Source of the DNA: Candidatus Eisenbergiella merdigallinarum
Lineage (GTDB): Bacteria > Bacillota > Clostridia > Lachnospirales > Lachnospiraceae
DNA length: 58,324 nt
Assembly: GCA_019119355.1 (NCBI GenBank)
Contig: DWXE01000007.1
Coordinates: forward strand, 1-58,324
Direction of reading: 5' to 3'
Positions 32,880-41,004 of this stretch are shown here, in pieces. Position 1 is the stretch's first letter, and every line of letters starts with the position of its first letter. Position numbers and translations under genes: made by a program. The notes beneath the pieces are model-generated. The model searched no databases, was not told the DNA's origin, and worked only from the letters and a program-made list of their open reading frames with translations.

Positions 32880-33874
32880 AAAAGCTGCGCCTGACAGGAC
32901 TCGTCCTGCTGATTTTGTTCTGTCTTTTCCTTCCGGCGGGCTGCAGCCCCGATTTCGCCGGAAAACTGCCGGGAACGGGATCGCCTGGGGAGGAAGGGAG
33001 CGCGCCGGGGACGGAGCGGAGCGTTTCCGTTTCGGGGCGGACGGCGGAAATTCCCGTCTATTCGGGAGAGTCCTATGCTCCGGTGAACGATAACGTCCCT
33101 CTTTTTACGGAAGAGGATTTTTCGGAGAGCTCCTTCGAATCCTACAGCGAGCTGGACGCCCTGGGCAGATGCGGGCAGGCCATGGCCAACGTGGGGATCG
33201 ATCTCATGCCCGTTCAGGAGAGGGGGAGCATCGGGCAGGTGAAACCCACGGGCTGGCAGACGAAGAAGTACGATATCGTGGAGGGAAACTATCTCTATAA
33301 CCGGTGTCATCTCATCGGATATCAGCTGACCGGGGAAAACGCCAACGAGAGGAATCTCATCACGGGAACCCGGGCGCTGAATGTGGACGGAATGCTTCCT
33401 TTTGAAAATATGGTGGCGGACTACATAAAGGAAACGGGAAACCACGTTCTTTACCGGGTGACCCCCGTATTCGAAGGGGACGAGCTGGTGGCCCGGGGCG
33501 TTCTTCTGGAAGGGGAATCCGTGGAGGACGGGGGAGAAGGGATCCTCTTTTGCGTCTACGCCTACAACGTGCAGCCCGGGGTGACCATCGACTACGCCAC
33601 GGGCGACAGCCGGCTGGCGGAGGCCGGGGCTTCGGATGAGATTTCGGCCGGGGCTTCGGAGGCGATTCCGGAGCCGGCCCCGGAGCCGACAGCGGACGTG
33701 ACGGCAGGCGCGGCGGAGGAGACCTACATCCTGAATACCAACACGCATACGTTCCATAAACCGTCCTGCTCCAGCGTTTCGGAGATGAAGGAGGAGAACC
33801 GGGAAGCGTTTACGGGCAGCCGGGAGGCGCTTCTGGAGGAGGGGTATTCCCCCTGCGGGCGCTGTAAGCCGTAA
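32876..33874 (+). CDS. Secreted DNA/RNA non-specific nuclease lipoprotein
   Basis: Surface lipoprotein with a nuclease domain of the DNA-entry/EndA-like beta-beta-alpha-metal class. It has 332 aa. Signal peptide and lipobox LPAGC place the lipidated residue at Cys23. The active-site region is NRCHLIGYQLTGENANERN, where the family DRGH is replaced by NRCH. An Ala/Glu/Pro-rich linker (about residues 250-282) leads to a C-terminal module with FHKPSCSSV and CGRCKP cysteines, like the domain that often follows such nucleases and may bind metal. Likely role: degrading external DNA for nutrition or uptake. Confidence 0.82.
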   Translation: MKKLRLTGLVLLILFCLFLPAGCSPDFAGKLPGTGSPGEEGSAPGTERSVSVSGRTAEIPVYSGESYAPVNDNVPLFTEEDFSESSFESYSELDALGRCGQAMANVGIDLMPVQERGSIGQVKPTGWQTKKYDIVEGNYLYNRCHLIGYQLTGENANERNLITGTRALNVDGMLPFENMVADYIKETGNHVLYRVTPVFEGDELVARGVLLEGESVEDGGEGILFCVYAYNVQPGVTIDYATGDSRLAEAGASDEISAGASEAIPEPAPEPTADVTAGAAEETYILNTNTHTFHKPSCSSVSEMKEENREAFTGSREALLEEGYSPCGRCKP

Positions 33875-33930
33875 CCGTGAAAAATGCAGGGTGCCGTGCG
33901 GAAAATACCGGACGGAGAAAGGGGAAAGGA

Positions 33931-34368
33931 TTGCGGATTTTCCTGTGGATCTGCTGGCTGGGGCTTCTGGCCCTGGCGGCGGAGACGGACCGCCGGACCA
34001 GGACCATTCCGGACGGGCTGATCGCATGCCTGTTCGCGGTGGGGATTGTGTCCGCTGCGTGGATGCCGGAAACCGGGCCTGCTGAGAGGCTTTTGGGCGC
34101 CGTGGCTGTGAGCGCGCCGATGTTTTTTCTTGATCTCATCCGCCCGGGGGCCTTCGGCGGAGGGGATGTGAAGCTGATGGCGGCGGGCGGCGTCATGCTG
34201 GGAGCGCAGGGCATCTGGCTCGCCTTTTGTCTCGCCCTCCTGCCGGGAGGGATTTACAGCCTGTTTCTGCTCATCAGCGGGCGGGGGAGGAAGTCGGTTT
34301 TCGCCTTCGGGCCGTTCCTCTGCGCGGGAATGGCGGCGGCATGGGCGCTGAACGGATTTTTTCCATAA
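33931..34368 (+). CDS. Small A24-type prepilin peptidase
   Basis: Integral membrane aspartic protease of the type IV prepilin peptidase core type, without the N-terminal methylase domain. About 145 aa from TTG 33931, preceded by AAAGGGGA; a GTG at 33877 would give 163 aa but has no ribosome-binding site. The two catalytic aspartates are expected in ETDRRTRTIPD and in GGGDVKLMAAG. It has about five helices. No pilin or pilus assembly genes are in the window, so the substrate must be encoded elsewhere. Start codon uncertain. Confidence 0.78.
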   Translation: MRIFLWICWLGLLALAAETDRRTRTIPDGLIACLFAVGIVSAAWMPETGPAERLLGAVAVSAPMFFLDLIRPGAFGGGDVKLMAAGGVMLGAQGIWLAFCLALLPGGIYSLFLLISGRGRKSVFAFGPFLCAGMAAAWALNGFFP

Positions 34369-34386
34369 AAATCCCCATGAAAATCC

Positions 34387-34416
34387 TTTACAAACCGGTG
34401 AGGAAGTTGTTAAAAT
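34387..34416 (+). promoter_or_regulatory. Promoter of the TPR protein-thiN pair
   Basis: TTTACA at 34387-34392, an 18-nt spacer and TAAAAT at 34411-34416. Confidence 0.45.
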
Positions 34417-34452
34417 ATCGGGTAGATTTTGTGAAGAGATAAGGATGAGAAA

Positions 34453-35733
34453 ATGAGGAGAAGACGGAAACAAAGAAGGCGTATCGCGACGGCAGCGGCT
34501 GCTGCCGTCGTTGTGGCGGCTGCGGGCAGCACCATCCTGTACTGGAACCTGCCCGGGACACGGGCAGACCGGAAGCTGAACCGGGCCATGGACCTGATGA
34601 CGGCCATGGACTACGTGCAGGCGGAGGAAGTCTATTCGGAGGCCCTTTCGATCGACGAAAACAGCGTCCGGGCCTACAGAGGGCTCGCGGACGATTATCT
34701 GGCGCAGGGCAGGACGGAGGAAGCGGAAGAAATCCTGAAAAAGGGTTACGAGGTGACGGGTTCCGAAACCCTGCTGCAGAATTACTGCGCTACGGTGCTC
34801 AATCTGGTGGTGGAGCGGATCAACGCCGGTACGGCGGATCTTTCCGATATCGGGCGCTGTCTGGACGTGCTGGAAACGGACCCCGGCCAGGAAGAAGCGT
34901 ACGGCCTCCTGGAGACCTGCGCCGGGCGGATCTTAAGCGACGGCGAAAAGAGCGTGGCGATGCTGGACGGACGGGACGGAGACGGGAGCGCGTTCGATCA
35001 GTACGCGGCCGTCATGGAACGGCTGTTCTCCCTGACGCAGCAGGATCCGGCGTCCTTTTTGCCCCTTTTGAAGCAGTACGCCATCATTCAGGCGCCCCGC
35101 GTCTACCTGAGCCTGTCCCATGCGGATCAGTACCGGGAAATTCTGACCCGGGCGCAGGGGCTGGGAGTGGAAGAAGCGGCGGAACTTCTGGCCTGCCTGG
35201 AGAAGCAGGCGGAGGTCAGCGCGTATTTCGCACCCATGTTCGAAGCCTTTGAGGCGGAAAATTTCGAAGCGGCGAAGGAGTTTATCACGGAAGACGAATA
35301 CGTGCAGATCCGGGACGCCTTCATATCGAAAACGATGGAATACTGGTACGGCGGGACTTACATTCCGGTGACGAAGGAAGCGGTGGTCTTTCTGCAGTCG
35401 GAAGAGGGATGGAAGTTTTCCTTCGTGGAGGACGACGCGCTGGCACAGCCCACCGGCACCATCCGGGTGCTGGGGCAGAAGATGGAGGATCTCGGCGTGC
35501 AGCGTTCCAGCATCGAATACGTGCCCGCCTATGATCCCGGCCAGTATTATCCGCATACGGAATACGAGATCGTATACTGGAATACCATGGTCAGCGGAAT
35601 CGCCACCGACAACACCAACGTGGTGTCGCGAATGAACTATCGGTTCGCGGAGAAAATCTACACGGCTCAGGGCATGGAAGCGAATATGATCTACGACTGG
35701 GGCGGGGCCAACGAGACCCGTCAGAAAGAATGA
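34453..35733 (+). CDS. TPR-containing membrane-anchored protein of unknown function
   Basis: 426 aa. A basic start (MRRRRKQRRRIA) is followed by one transmembrane segment (about 11-31), so the bulk is outside the cell. Tetratricopeptide-like helices span about residues 40-110 (RAMDLMTAMDYVQAEEVYSE and the DDYLAQGRTEEAEEILKKGY repeat). The middle is helical. The C-terminal third (YWYGGTYIPVTKEAVVFLQ onward) is a beta-rich region with MORN-like or unknown fold. The last bases overlap the thiN reading frame. No homology-based function is offered. Confidence 0.7.
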   Translation: MRRRRKQRRRIATAAAAAVVVAAAGSTILYWNLPGTRADRKLNRAMDLMTAMDYVQAEEVYSEALSIDENSVRAYRGLADDYLAQGRTEEAEEILKKGYEVTGSETLLQNYCATVLNLVVERINAGTADLSDIGRCLDVLETDPGQEEAYGLLETCAGRILSDGEKSVAMLDGRDGDGSAFDQYAAVMERLFSLTQQDPASFLPLLKQYAIIQAPRVYLSLSHADQYREILTRAQGLGVEEAAELLACLEKQAEVSAYFAPMFEAFEAENFEAAKEFITEDEYVQIRDAFISKTMEYWYGGTYIPVTKEAVVFLQSEEGWKFSFVEDDALAQPTGTIRVLGQKMEDLGVQRSSIEYVPAYDPGQYYPHTEYEIVYWNTMVSGIATDNTNVVSRMNYRFAEKIYTAQGMEANMIYDWGGANETRQKE

Positions 35734-35762
35734 CGCAGAAAGGGACGGAGGGCAGGGCTTTG

Positions 35763-36410
35763 ATGGAACGGTGCATGATCATCGGGGCGGGCGATCTGGA
35801 AGGCGTCCGGATCGAAGTGCGGACGGGCGACTACGTGATCGCGGCGGACGCGGGACTCTCCTGCTGCAAGAGGCTGGGGATCGCGCCGGATCTGATCGTG
35901 GGGGATTTCGACTCCCTTCCCGGGGAAGAGCGGGAAGCGCTGGAAGAAATCCGCAGGAGGGAGCCGGAGCGGATTCTGCCGCTCCCTTCCGAAAAGGACG
36001 ATACGGATATGCTGGCGGCCATCCGGGCCGGGCTGGCCCGCGGCTATCGGGAATTCGTTCTCTACGGAGGTCTGGGCGGAAGGCTGGGACACACCATCGC
36101 CAACATCCAGTGCCTGAATTATCTCAGGGAATGCGGGGCCCGCGGCTATCTGGCGGGCGCGGCCGAACTGATTCAGGTGGCGAAGAACGAAACGATCCGT
36201 TTCCCCAGGAGGGAGAGCGGCTGGCTGTCGCTCTTTTCCCTGGGGGAGAGGGCGGAGGGCGTCACCCTCAGAGGGCTGAAATACGAATTGACGGATGCGG
36301 TGATCACCAACAGCTTCCCCATCGGCGTTTCCAACGAATTCATCGGCAGGGAGGCCGCTGTTTCCGTCGAAAACGGCACCCTTCTGATCCTCACCGCGCC
36401 GAAGGAGTGA
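35763..36410 (+). CDS. thiN: Thiamine pyrophosphokinase
   Basis: Transfers pyrophosphate from ATP to thiamine, making the cofactor thiamine diphosphate. It has 215 aa. Family motifs are GDFDSLP, the acidic DDTDMLAAI and GGLGGRLGHTIANI; the C-terminal thiamine-binding domain ends TDAVITNSFPIGVSNEF. ATG 35763 follows GGAGGG by 10 nt; ATG 35730 overlaps the previous stop in frame and is the alternative start. It is convergent with the ABC exporter, with a long hairpin between. Confidence 0.92.
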   Translation: MERCMIIGAGDLEGVRIEVRTGDYVIAADAGLSCCKRLGIAPDLIVGDFDSLPGEEREALEEIRRREPERILPLPSEKDDTDMLAAIRAGLARGYREFVLYGGLGGRLGHTIANIQCLNYLRECGARGYLAGAAELIQVAKNETIRFPRRESGWLSLFSLGERAEGVTLRGLKYELTDAVITNSFPIGVSNEFIGREAAVSVENGTLLILTAPKE

Positions 36411-36432
36411 ACGGAATTGAAATTGAGTCGCC

Positions 36433-36517
36433 CGCGCGAAGGGCCGCGGTTTTGGACCGCTTGCGAACGCCTTAAAAGAGCGTTCGCCGGAGTCCGAAAA
36501 CCGCGGCCCTTCGCGCG
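36433..36517. terminator. Long nested hairpin between convergent genes
   Basis: The outer arms starting CGCGCGAAGGGCCGCGG (36433-36453) pair perfectly over 21 bp with 36497-36517. After a one-base bulge GGAC pairs with GTCC (36454-36457 with 36492-36495). An inner stem GCGAACGC/GCGTTCGC (36463-36470 and 36480-36487) caps it. It lies 22 nt after thiN and 4 nt after the ABC exporter stop. There is no T run on either strand, so it may be a blocker or antisense-RNA barrier rather than a classic terminator. Confidence 0.75.
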
Positions 36518-36521
36518 CATA

Positions 36522-38300
36522 TTACTCCACATTTTTGAACTGGCTCATGTACAGATCGTAGTAAAAGCCCTTCTTTTCCAAAAGCTGCCGGGCGTTTCCT
36601 TCTTCGATGATCCGCCCGTCGTCGATGACGAAGATCCGGTCCGCCTTCTGGATGGTGGAGAGCCGGTGGGCGATGACGAAGGAAGTCCGCCCCGCCAGCA
36701 GGTGTTCGATGCCCTCCTGCACCAGGATTTCCGTGTTGGTATCGATGCTGCTGGTGGCTTCGTCCAGGATCAGGATGCGGGGATCGGATACCATGGTGCG
36801 GGCGAAGGCCAGAAGCTGCTTCTGCCCGATGGAAAGCCCGCCGCCCCGTTCCGAAAGCACGGTGTCGTAGCCGTCGTCCAGCTTCATGATGAAATCGTGA
36901 GCGTTGACGGCCTTCGCGGCGGCCACGATCTGTTCGTCCGTGGCGTCCAGACGCCCGTAGCGGATGTTGTCCCGGATGGTGCCGGAAAAGAGGAAATTGT
37001 CCTGCGTCATGACGCCCATCTGCTGGCGGAGGCTTTCGATGGAGACCTTTTTCAGGTCGTAATCGTCGATGAAAATCCGCCCCTCCTGAATGTCGTAAAA
37101 CCGGCTGATCAGGTTGACGATGGTGGTCTTTCCCGCTCCGGTGGGGCCCACCAGAGCGATGGTTTCCCCGGCGCGGACCCGGAAGCTGACGTGATCCAGG
37201 ACTTTGCGCTGGCCGTCATAGGAGAAGGAGACGTCGTCGAAGGTAACGCGCCCCTGGACGGGCGGCAGTTCCTCCACATCCGGGTCGTCCTTCACATTTG
37301 GCTTCGTGTCCATGATTTCGAAAATCCGCTCCGCGCCGGCGATGTTGGTGACGATCTGGTTGTAGAAGTTGCTCAGGTTCATGATCGGCCGCCAGAACAT
37401 GGAAATATAGGAGCCGAACGCGATGAGCGTCCCCACGGAAACCCGATCCGTCCCCAGGATGACGATGCCGGTGTAGTACAGGGAAATGGTGCCCAGCCCC
37501 CAGCAGAAATCGATGACGGGACCGAACGCGTCGTTTAAGCGGACCGCGTCGATGAAGGACTGCCGGTGTTCTTTCGTGAGCGTATAAAACGTATCCGTGG
37601 TTTCGGGCTCCGCCGTGAAGCTCTGGATGATCCGGATGCCGGACAGATCCTCATGGACGAAAGCGTTCAGATTAGAAGACTTCTTTCTGTGGATCTGCCA
37701 GCGCTTATGGGAGAAGACCTGGATGAACCACATGCAGCCCGCCATGAGCGGAAGGCTGATCAGGGAAGCGGCCGCCAGCGCCGGATCCTTGACGAACATA
37801 ATGGCTACAACGGCGATGATGGTGAAAAGATCCGGCAGCAGGGTAGTTACGAAATTTCCCATCACATCCTTCAGCGAGTTGATGTCGCCGATGATGCGCG
37901 CCAGGATTTTCCCGGTGGGCCGGCTGTCGAAAAACTGAAAGTCAAGAGTCTGAATGTGGGTATAGAGCTGCTGGCGTATGGTGACCAGAATGTTGTTGCA
38001 CAGTTTGGCCATGATCCACATGCGCAGCTTCACGCCCAGGATCATCATGACGTTTAAAACCACGGCGAAGGCGATCAGGGAGAAGAGCCCCGAAAGATCC
38101 CCTTTGGAAATCCGGTTGTCGATGGCCTCCTCCATGATCAGCGGGTTGAGCAGGGTGACGCAGACGCAGAAGGCCATGATGGCCAGCACGCCCGCGATCT
38201 GCTTTTTATAGGAAAGAAGATAGGAGAAGAGGCGCAGCAGCGTCTTCATTTTTCCGACTTCTACGCTGGTCTCGTCGTCCTTATAGGAATTATATGCCAT
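36522..38300 (-). CDS. Multidrug-type ABC exporter half-transporter (subunit 2)
   Basis: Fused transmembrane and nucleotide-binding half-transporter, 592 aa. Six helices (about residues 25-310) precede the NBD: Walker A VGPTGAGKTT, Walker B ILILDEATSSID with the catalytic Glu intact, and switch His in VIAHRLST. The ABC signature is LSIGQKQ rather than LSGGQ, a degenerate form. Together with the partner's altered Walker B this is the pattern of heterodimeric exporters (BmrCD/LmrCD/TM287-288 type), in which one ATP site is inactive. It starts 6 nt after the partner's stop. Confidence 0.93.
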   Translation of the reverse strand: MAYNSYKDDETSVEVGKMKTLLRLFSYLLSYKKQIAGVLAIMAFCVCVTLLNPLIMEEAIDNRISKGDLSGLFSLIAFAVVLNVMMILGVKLRMWIMAKLCNNILVTIRQQLYTHIQTLDFQFFDSRPTGKILARIIGDINSLKDVMGNFVTTLLPDLFTIIAVVAIMFVKDPALAAASLISLPLMAGCMWFIQVFSHKRWQIHRKKSSNLNAFVHEDLSGIRIIQSFTAEPETTDTFYTLTKEHRQSFIDAVRLNDAFGPVIDFCWGLGTISLYYTGIVILGTDRVSVGTLIAFGSYISMFWRPIMNLSNFYNQIVTNIAGAERIFEIMDTKPNVKDDPDVEELPPVQGRVTFDDVSFSYDGQRKVLDHVSFRVRAGETIALVGPTGAGKTTIVNLISRFYDIQEGRIFIDDYDLKKVSIESLRQQMGVMTQDNFLFSGTIRDNIRYGRLDATDEQIVAAAKAVNAHDFIMKLDDGYDTVLSERGGGLSIGQKQLLAFARTMVSDPRILILDEATSSIDTNTEILVQEGIEHLLAGRTSFVIAHRLSTIQKADRIFVIDDGRIIEEGNARQLLEKKGFYYDLYMSQFKNVE

Positions 38301-38306
38301 ATCGGA

Positions 38307-40037
38307 TTACACCTCCCCGTTGAGCCAGGACCCGTACTGGGCCTGCCATGTTTTGAAATACAGCCCCTTTTTGGCCAGCAGCTGTTCGTGCGTTCCCCGT
38401 TCCGCCACATGGCCGTCCTCCAGAACGAGGATTTCGTCGGCGTGCCGGACCGCGCTGATGCGGTGGGCGATGATGATTTTCGTCGTTCCCTTCAGTTCGG
38501 ACAAGGACTTCTGGATGGCGAACTCCGTTTCCATATCCAGGGCGCTGGTGGAATCGTCCAGCACCAGCACCGGCGTGTGCTTCGCCAGCGCGCGGGCGAT
38601 GCTGATCCGCTGCTTCTGGCCGCCGGACAGGCCCACGCCGCGCTCCCCGATGACCGTATCGTAGCCGGATTCCAGCCGGTCGATGAATTCGGAAGCCTGG
38701 GCGGCTCTGGAAGCCATCACCACGTCCGGAGCGCTGACGGTCCCTTTCTTCCCCAGAACCACGTTTTCCTGAATGGTGTCCGAGAAGAGGAATACGTCCT
38801 GCATCACGGAGGAAATGCTGCTGCGAAGCTGGGTTAGGGACAGGTCGCGGATGTTGACCCCGTCCAGATAGATGGCGCCTCCGGTGGCGTCGTAGAGCCG
38901 CTGGAGCAGCTGGATGATGGAAGTCTTTCCGCTGCCCGTGGCACCCATGATGCCGATGGTCCCGCCGGCCTTCACGTGGAAGGTGATGTCGCTTAAGATT
39001 TCGTGCAGGTCCGCCTTGTGGAAGGAGACGTGCTCGAAGCGGATGTCCCCCTGCACCCGGTCCAGGACGACGGGGTGCTCCGCCTGCACGATGGCGGGTT
39101 TCACCGCATAGATCCGTTTGATCTTGCGGTAGCTGCCCACCGCGGACGAAAAATCGTTGGACAGCCAGCCCAGCATTTCCATGGGCCAGACGATGTTGGT
39201 GGAGTATTCCACGAAGGCGGTCAGGGCGCCCAGCGTCATCTCCCCGCGTATGTACAGAAAGCCGCCCAGAAGCAGGATGATCAGGGGCAGCAGCTTTCCG
39301 ACCAGGGAAAACCAGGGAGAGTAGCGGACGAAGACCTTCGACTGCGTCATGTTCAGGTCGTAGTAGCGGCGGTTGTGGGAAAGGAACTTCTCGATTTCGA
39401 ATTTCTCCCGGGCAAACGCCTTGACGGTGCGCACGCCGGCCAGATTTTCCTCGGCCACGGTGTTTAAGGCCGCGTTTTCCTCGCTGATGTCCTCATAGAT
39501 CTGCCCCAGCCTGCTCTCCATGCGAAGCGCCAGCAGGGCGCAGAAGATCATGCACAGGGTGGGGAGGATGGCCAGCTTCCAGCTGAGGCTGTACATGCAC
39601 GCCAGGATCACGGTCACGTGGAAGATCACCTCCAGGATCAGCATGCTGACGTAACCCATGGCGTTCCAGATGCGGTCGATATCGTCCTTGACCCGCGCCA
39701 TGAGTTCGCCGGTCTGGGTGCGGTCGAAAAACTCCGTGCTCAGCGACTGGATGTGGGCGAACAGATCCCGGCGCATGTCGGTGGCGATGGAAGAAGAAAT
39801 CCGGTCGAAGGTGAATTCCTTGGCGTATCCGAAGACGCAGCGGCCGATCCCGACGGCCAGAATCCCTCCCAGAAGATATTTCAGCTTTCCCAGCTCGCCC
39901 CCGACGATGACGTCGTCGACGATGTGGCGGGTCAGCTGCGGAGACAGCAGATCCAGAGAAACCGCGATCATCATGGAGACGATGGCGAACAGGTATCCCC
40001 AGACGTGCCTGCCCAGATAGGCGGTTAGCTTTTTCAT
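38307..40037 (-). CDS. Multidrug-type ABC exporter half-transporter (subunit 1)
   Basis: Fused half-transporter, 576 aa. Walker A is MGATGSGKTS and the signature LSGGQKQ is canonical. Walker B reads VLVLDDSTSALD, with Asp in place of the catalytic Glu. Hence this NBD contributes the degenerate ATP site together with the LSIGQ signature of subunit 2. AAGGGGG lies 9 nt before the ATG at 40037. A ~360-nt leader with a small ORF and two terminators precedes it, suggesting induction by ribosome stalling, as known for Bacillus bmrCD. Substrates unknown; drug export is inference. Confidence 0.93.
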   Translation of the reverse strand: MKKLTAYLGRHVWGYLFAIVSMMIAVSLDLLSPQLTRHIVDDVIVGGELGKLKYLLGGILAVGIGRCVFGYAKEFTFDRISSSIATDMRRDLFAHIQSLSTEFFDRTQTGELMARVKDDIDRIWNAMGYVSMLILEVIFHVTVILACMYSLSWKLAILPTLCMIFCALLALRMESRLGQIYEDISEENAALNTVAEENLAGVRTVKAFAREKFEIEKFLSHNRRYYDLNMTQSKVFVRYSPWFSLVGKLLPLIILLLGGFLYIRGEMTLGALTAFVEYSTNIVWPMEMLGWLSNDFSSAVGSYRKIKRIYAVKPAIVQAEHPVVLDRVQGDIRFEHVSFHKADLHEILSDITFHVKAGGTIGIMGATGSGKTSIIQLLQRLYDATGGAIYLDGVNIRDLSLTQLRSSISSVMQDVFLFSDTIQENVVLGKKGTVSAPDVVMASRAAQASEFIDRLESGYDTVIGERGVGLSGGQKQRISIARALAKHTPVLVLDDSTSALDMETEFAIQKSLSELKGTTKIIIAHRISAVRHADEILVLEDGHVAERGTHEQLLAKKGLYFKTWQAQYGSWLNGEV

Positions 40038-40079
40038 GATGGAAATCCCCCTTTTTCAAAAAGTATGGAACAGGAATAC

Positions 40080-40111
40080 AAAAAGGACCGTTCGAGATGT
40101 CCCGACGGCCC
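40080..40111 (-). terminator. Second terminator in the ABC exporter leader
   Basis: On the minus strand GGGCCGT pairs with ACGGTCC (one G-T wobble) around a 13-nt loop, followed by TTTTTG. It lies 43 nt before the exporter start codon. Confidence 0.6.
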
Positions 40112-40155
40112 CTGATCAGGCGAGAGAATCGCCACATTTATCCGCGCTGGCGGAT

Positions 40156-40191
40156 AAAAAAAGCCGCAGCATGAAAATCGATCGCTGCGGC
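40156..40191 (-). terminator. First terminator in the ABC exporter leader
   Basis: On the minus strand GCCGCAGC (complement of 40184-40191) pairs with GCTGCGGC (complement of 40163-40170), loop of 13 nt, followed by TTTTTTT. It begins 31 nt after the leader ORF stop. A further small hairpin (TATCCGC/GCGGATA) follows it directly. Confidence 0.88.
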
Positions 40192-40221
40192 AAACCTGCG
40201 AAAACGGACGAACAAAGTCCC

Positions 40222-40314
40222 TTAACGCGAAAAATGGCCGGAGGCAATCTTATGGCTGAAACCGTCGTGCACAGCATTCTGATCGATCGGATTGAACGCA
40301 GCATACAATAACAT
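40222..40314 (-). CDS. Putative 30-residue leader peptide of the ABC exporter
   Basis: ATG at 40314 lies 7 nt after AAGGAGG on the minus strand and runs 30 codons to TAA (starts MLLYAAFNPIDQNAVHDG, ends SGHFSR). An overlapping ATG at 40319 is only 2 nt from the ribosome-binding site and opens another frame. The peptide looks cytosolic and has no signal sequence. Its coding sequence contains GCTGCG and GATCGATC, each complementary to parts of the downstream terminator's 5' arm, so ribosome position could decide terminator folding. By analogy with bmrB upstream of bmrCD, this is a candidate attenuation peptide. Confidence 0.55.
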   Translation of the reverse strand: MLLYAAFNPIDQNAVHDGFSHKIASGHFSR

Positions 40315-40370
40315 AACATTACCTCCTTTCCTGAATTTTTGTTTCTTTGTGTCCTGCTTCGTATATTCCT

Positions 40371-40399
40371 ACCCTAACATTTGAAAAGGCAGATGTCAA
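40371..40399 (-). promoter_or_regulatory. Promoter of the ABC exporter transcript
   Basis: A perfect TTGACA (complement of 40394-40399) with, 17 nt on, the weak -10 TAGGGT (complement of 40371-40376). An alternative -10 is TATACG slightly downstream. It lies between the mntP stop and the leader ORF. Confidence 0.45.
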
Positions 40400-40425
40400 T
40401 CCCCCAAATTTACTTTTCGGCGGAA

Positions 40426-40989
40426 TCAGAAGGTGAGGATTCCCAGATGCTCCAGGAGGATCTTTGTGCCCAGCAGGATGAGCACCAGGCCGCCCGCGAA
40501 TTCCGCCTTCGAGCGCCAGCGGCTGCCGAAGACGTTCCCGATCTTTAAGCCGGCGGCGGAGAGCAGGAAGGTGATGACGCCGATGAAGCTGACGGCGGGG
40601 ACGATGGAAACCTTCAGGAAGGCGAAGGTGATCCCCACGGCCAGGGCGTCGATGCTGGTGGCGACGGCCAGGGGAAACATGGCCCTGGGGGAAAAGGAAC
40701 CGTCGCAGCACTCGTCCGGGGAGAAGGACTCCCGGATCATGTTGCCCCCGATGATCGCCAGCAGGGCAAAGGCGATCCAGTGGTCGATGCTGGTGATCAG
40801 GGAGGAAAAGGAAACGCCCAAAAGGTAGCCCAAAAGGGGCATTCCGGCCTGGAAACCGCCGAACCACAGCCCTGCGGTCAGGGACTGGCGGAAGGTGGTT
40901 TTTTTGACGGACAGGCCCTTGCAGACGGAAACAGCGAAGGCGTCCATGGACAGGCCGCAGGCGATGAGGAACAGTTCAAACAGGCTCAT
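40426..40989 (-). CDS. mntP: Manganese efflux pump MntP
   Basis: Six-helix Mn2+ exporter of the MntP/YebN family, 187 aa. Two related halves each carry the conserved acidic signature: [14 protein letters not shown] in helix 1 and [13 protein letters not shown] in helix 4. GGNMIRES in helix 3 is also typical. AAAGGAG precedes the ATG at 40989. It follows the CDF exporter by 15 nt, so the two metal exporters form an operon. No yybP-ykoY manganese riboswitch is visible upstream. Confidence 0.92.
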   Translation of the reverse strand: MSLFELFLIACGLSMDAFAVSVCKGLSVKKTTFRQSLTAGLWFGGFQAGMPLLGYLLGVSFSSLITSIDHWIAFALLAIIGGNMIRESFSPDECCDGSFSPRAMFPLAVATSIDALAVGITFAFLKVSIVPAVSFIGVITFLLSAAGLKIGNVFGSRWRSKAEFAGGLVLILLGTKILLEHLGILTF

Positions 40990-41004
40990 GGCAGAAATTC
41001 TCCT

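Noticed and set aside
36417..37538. 373-codon plus-strand frame opposite the ABC exporter
   Set aside because: Antisense shadow; begins within the long hairpin region and shows no motif.
40116..40319. 67-codon minus-strand frame overlapping the leader peptide
   Set aside because: Its ATG is only 2 nt from the Shine-Dalgarno sequence and the frame runs through the first terminator; the 30-codon frame at 40314 fits better.
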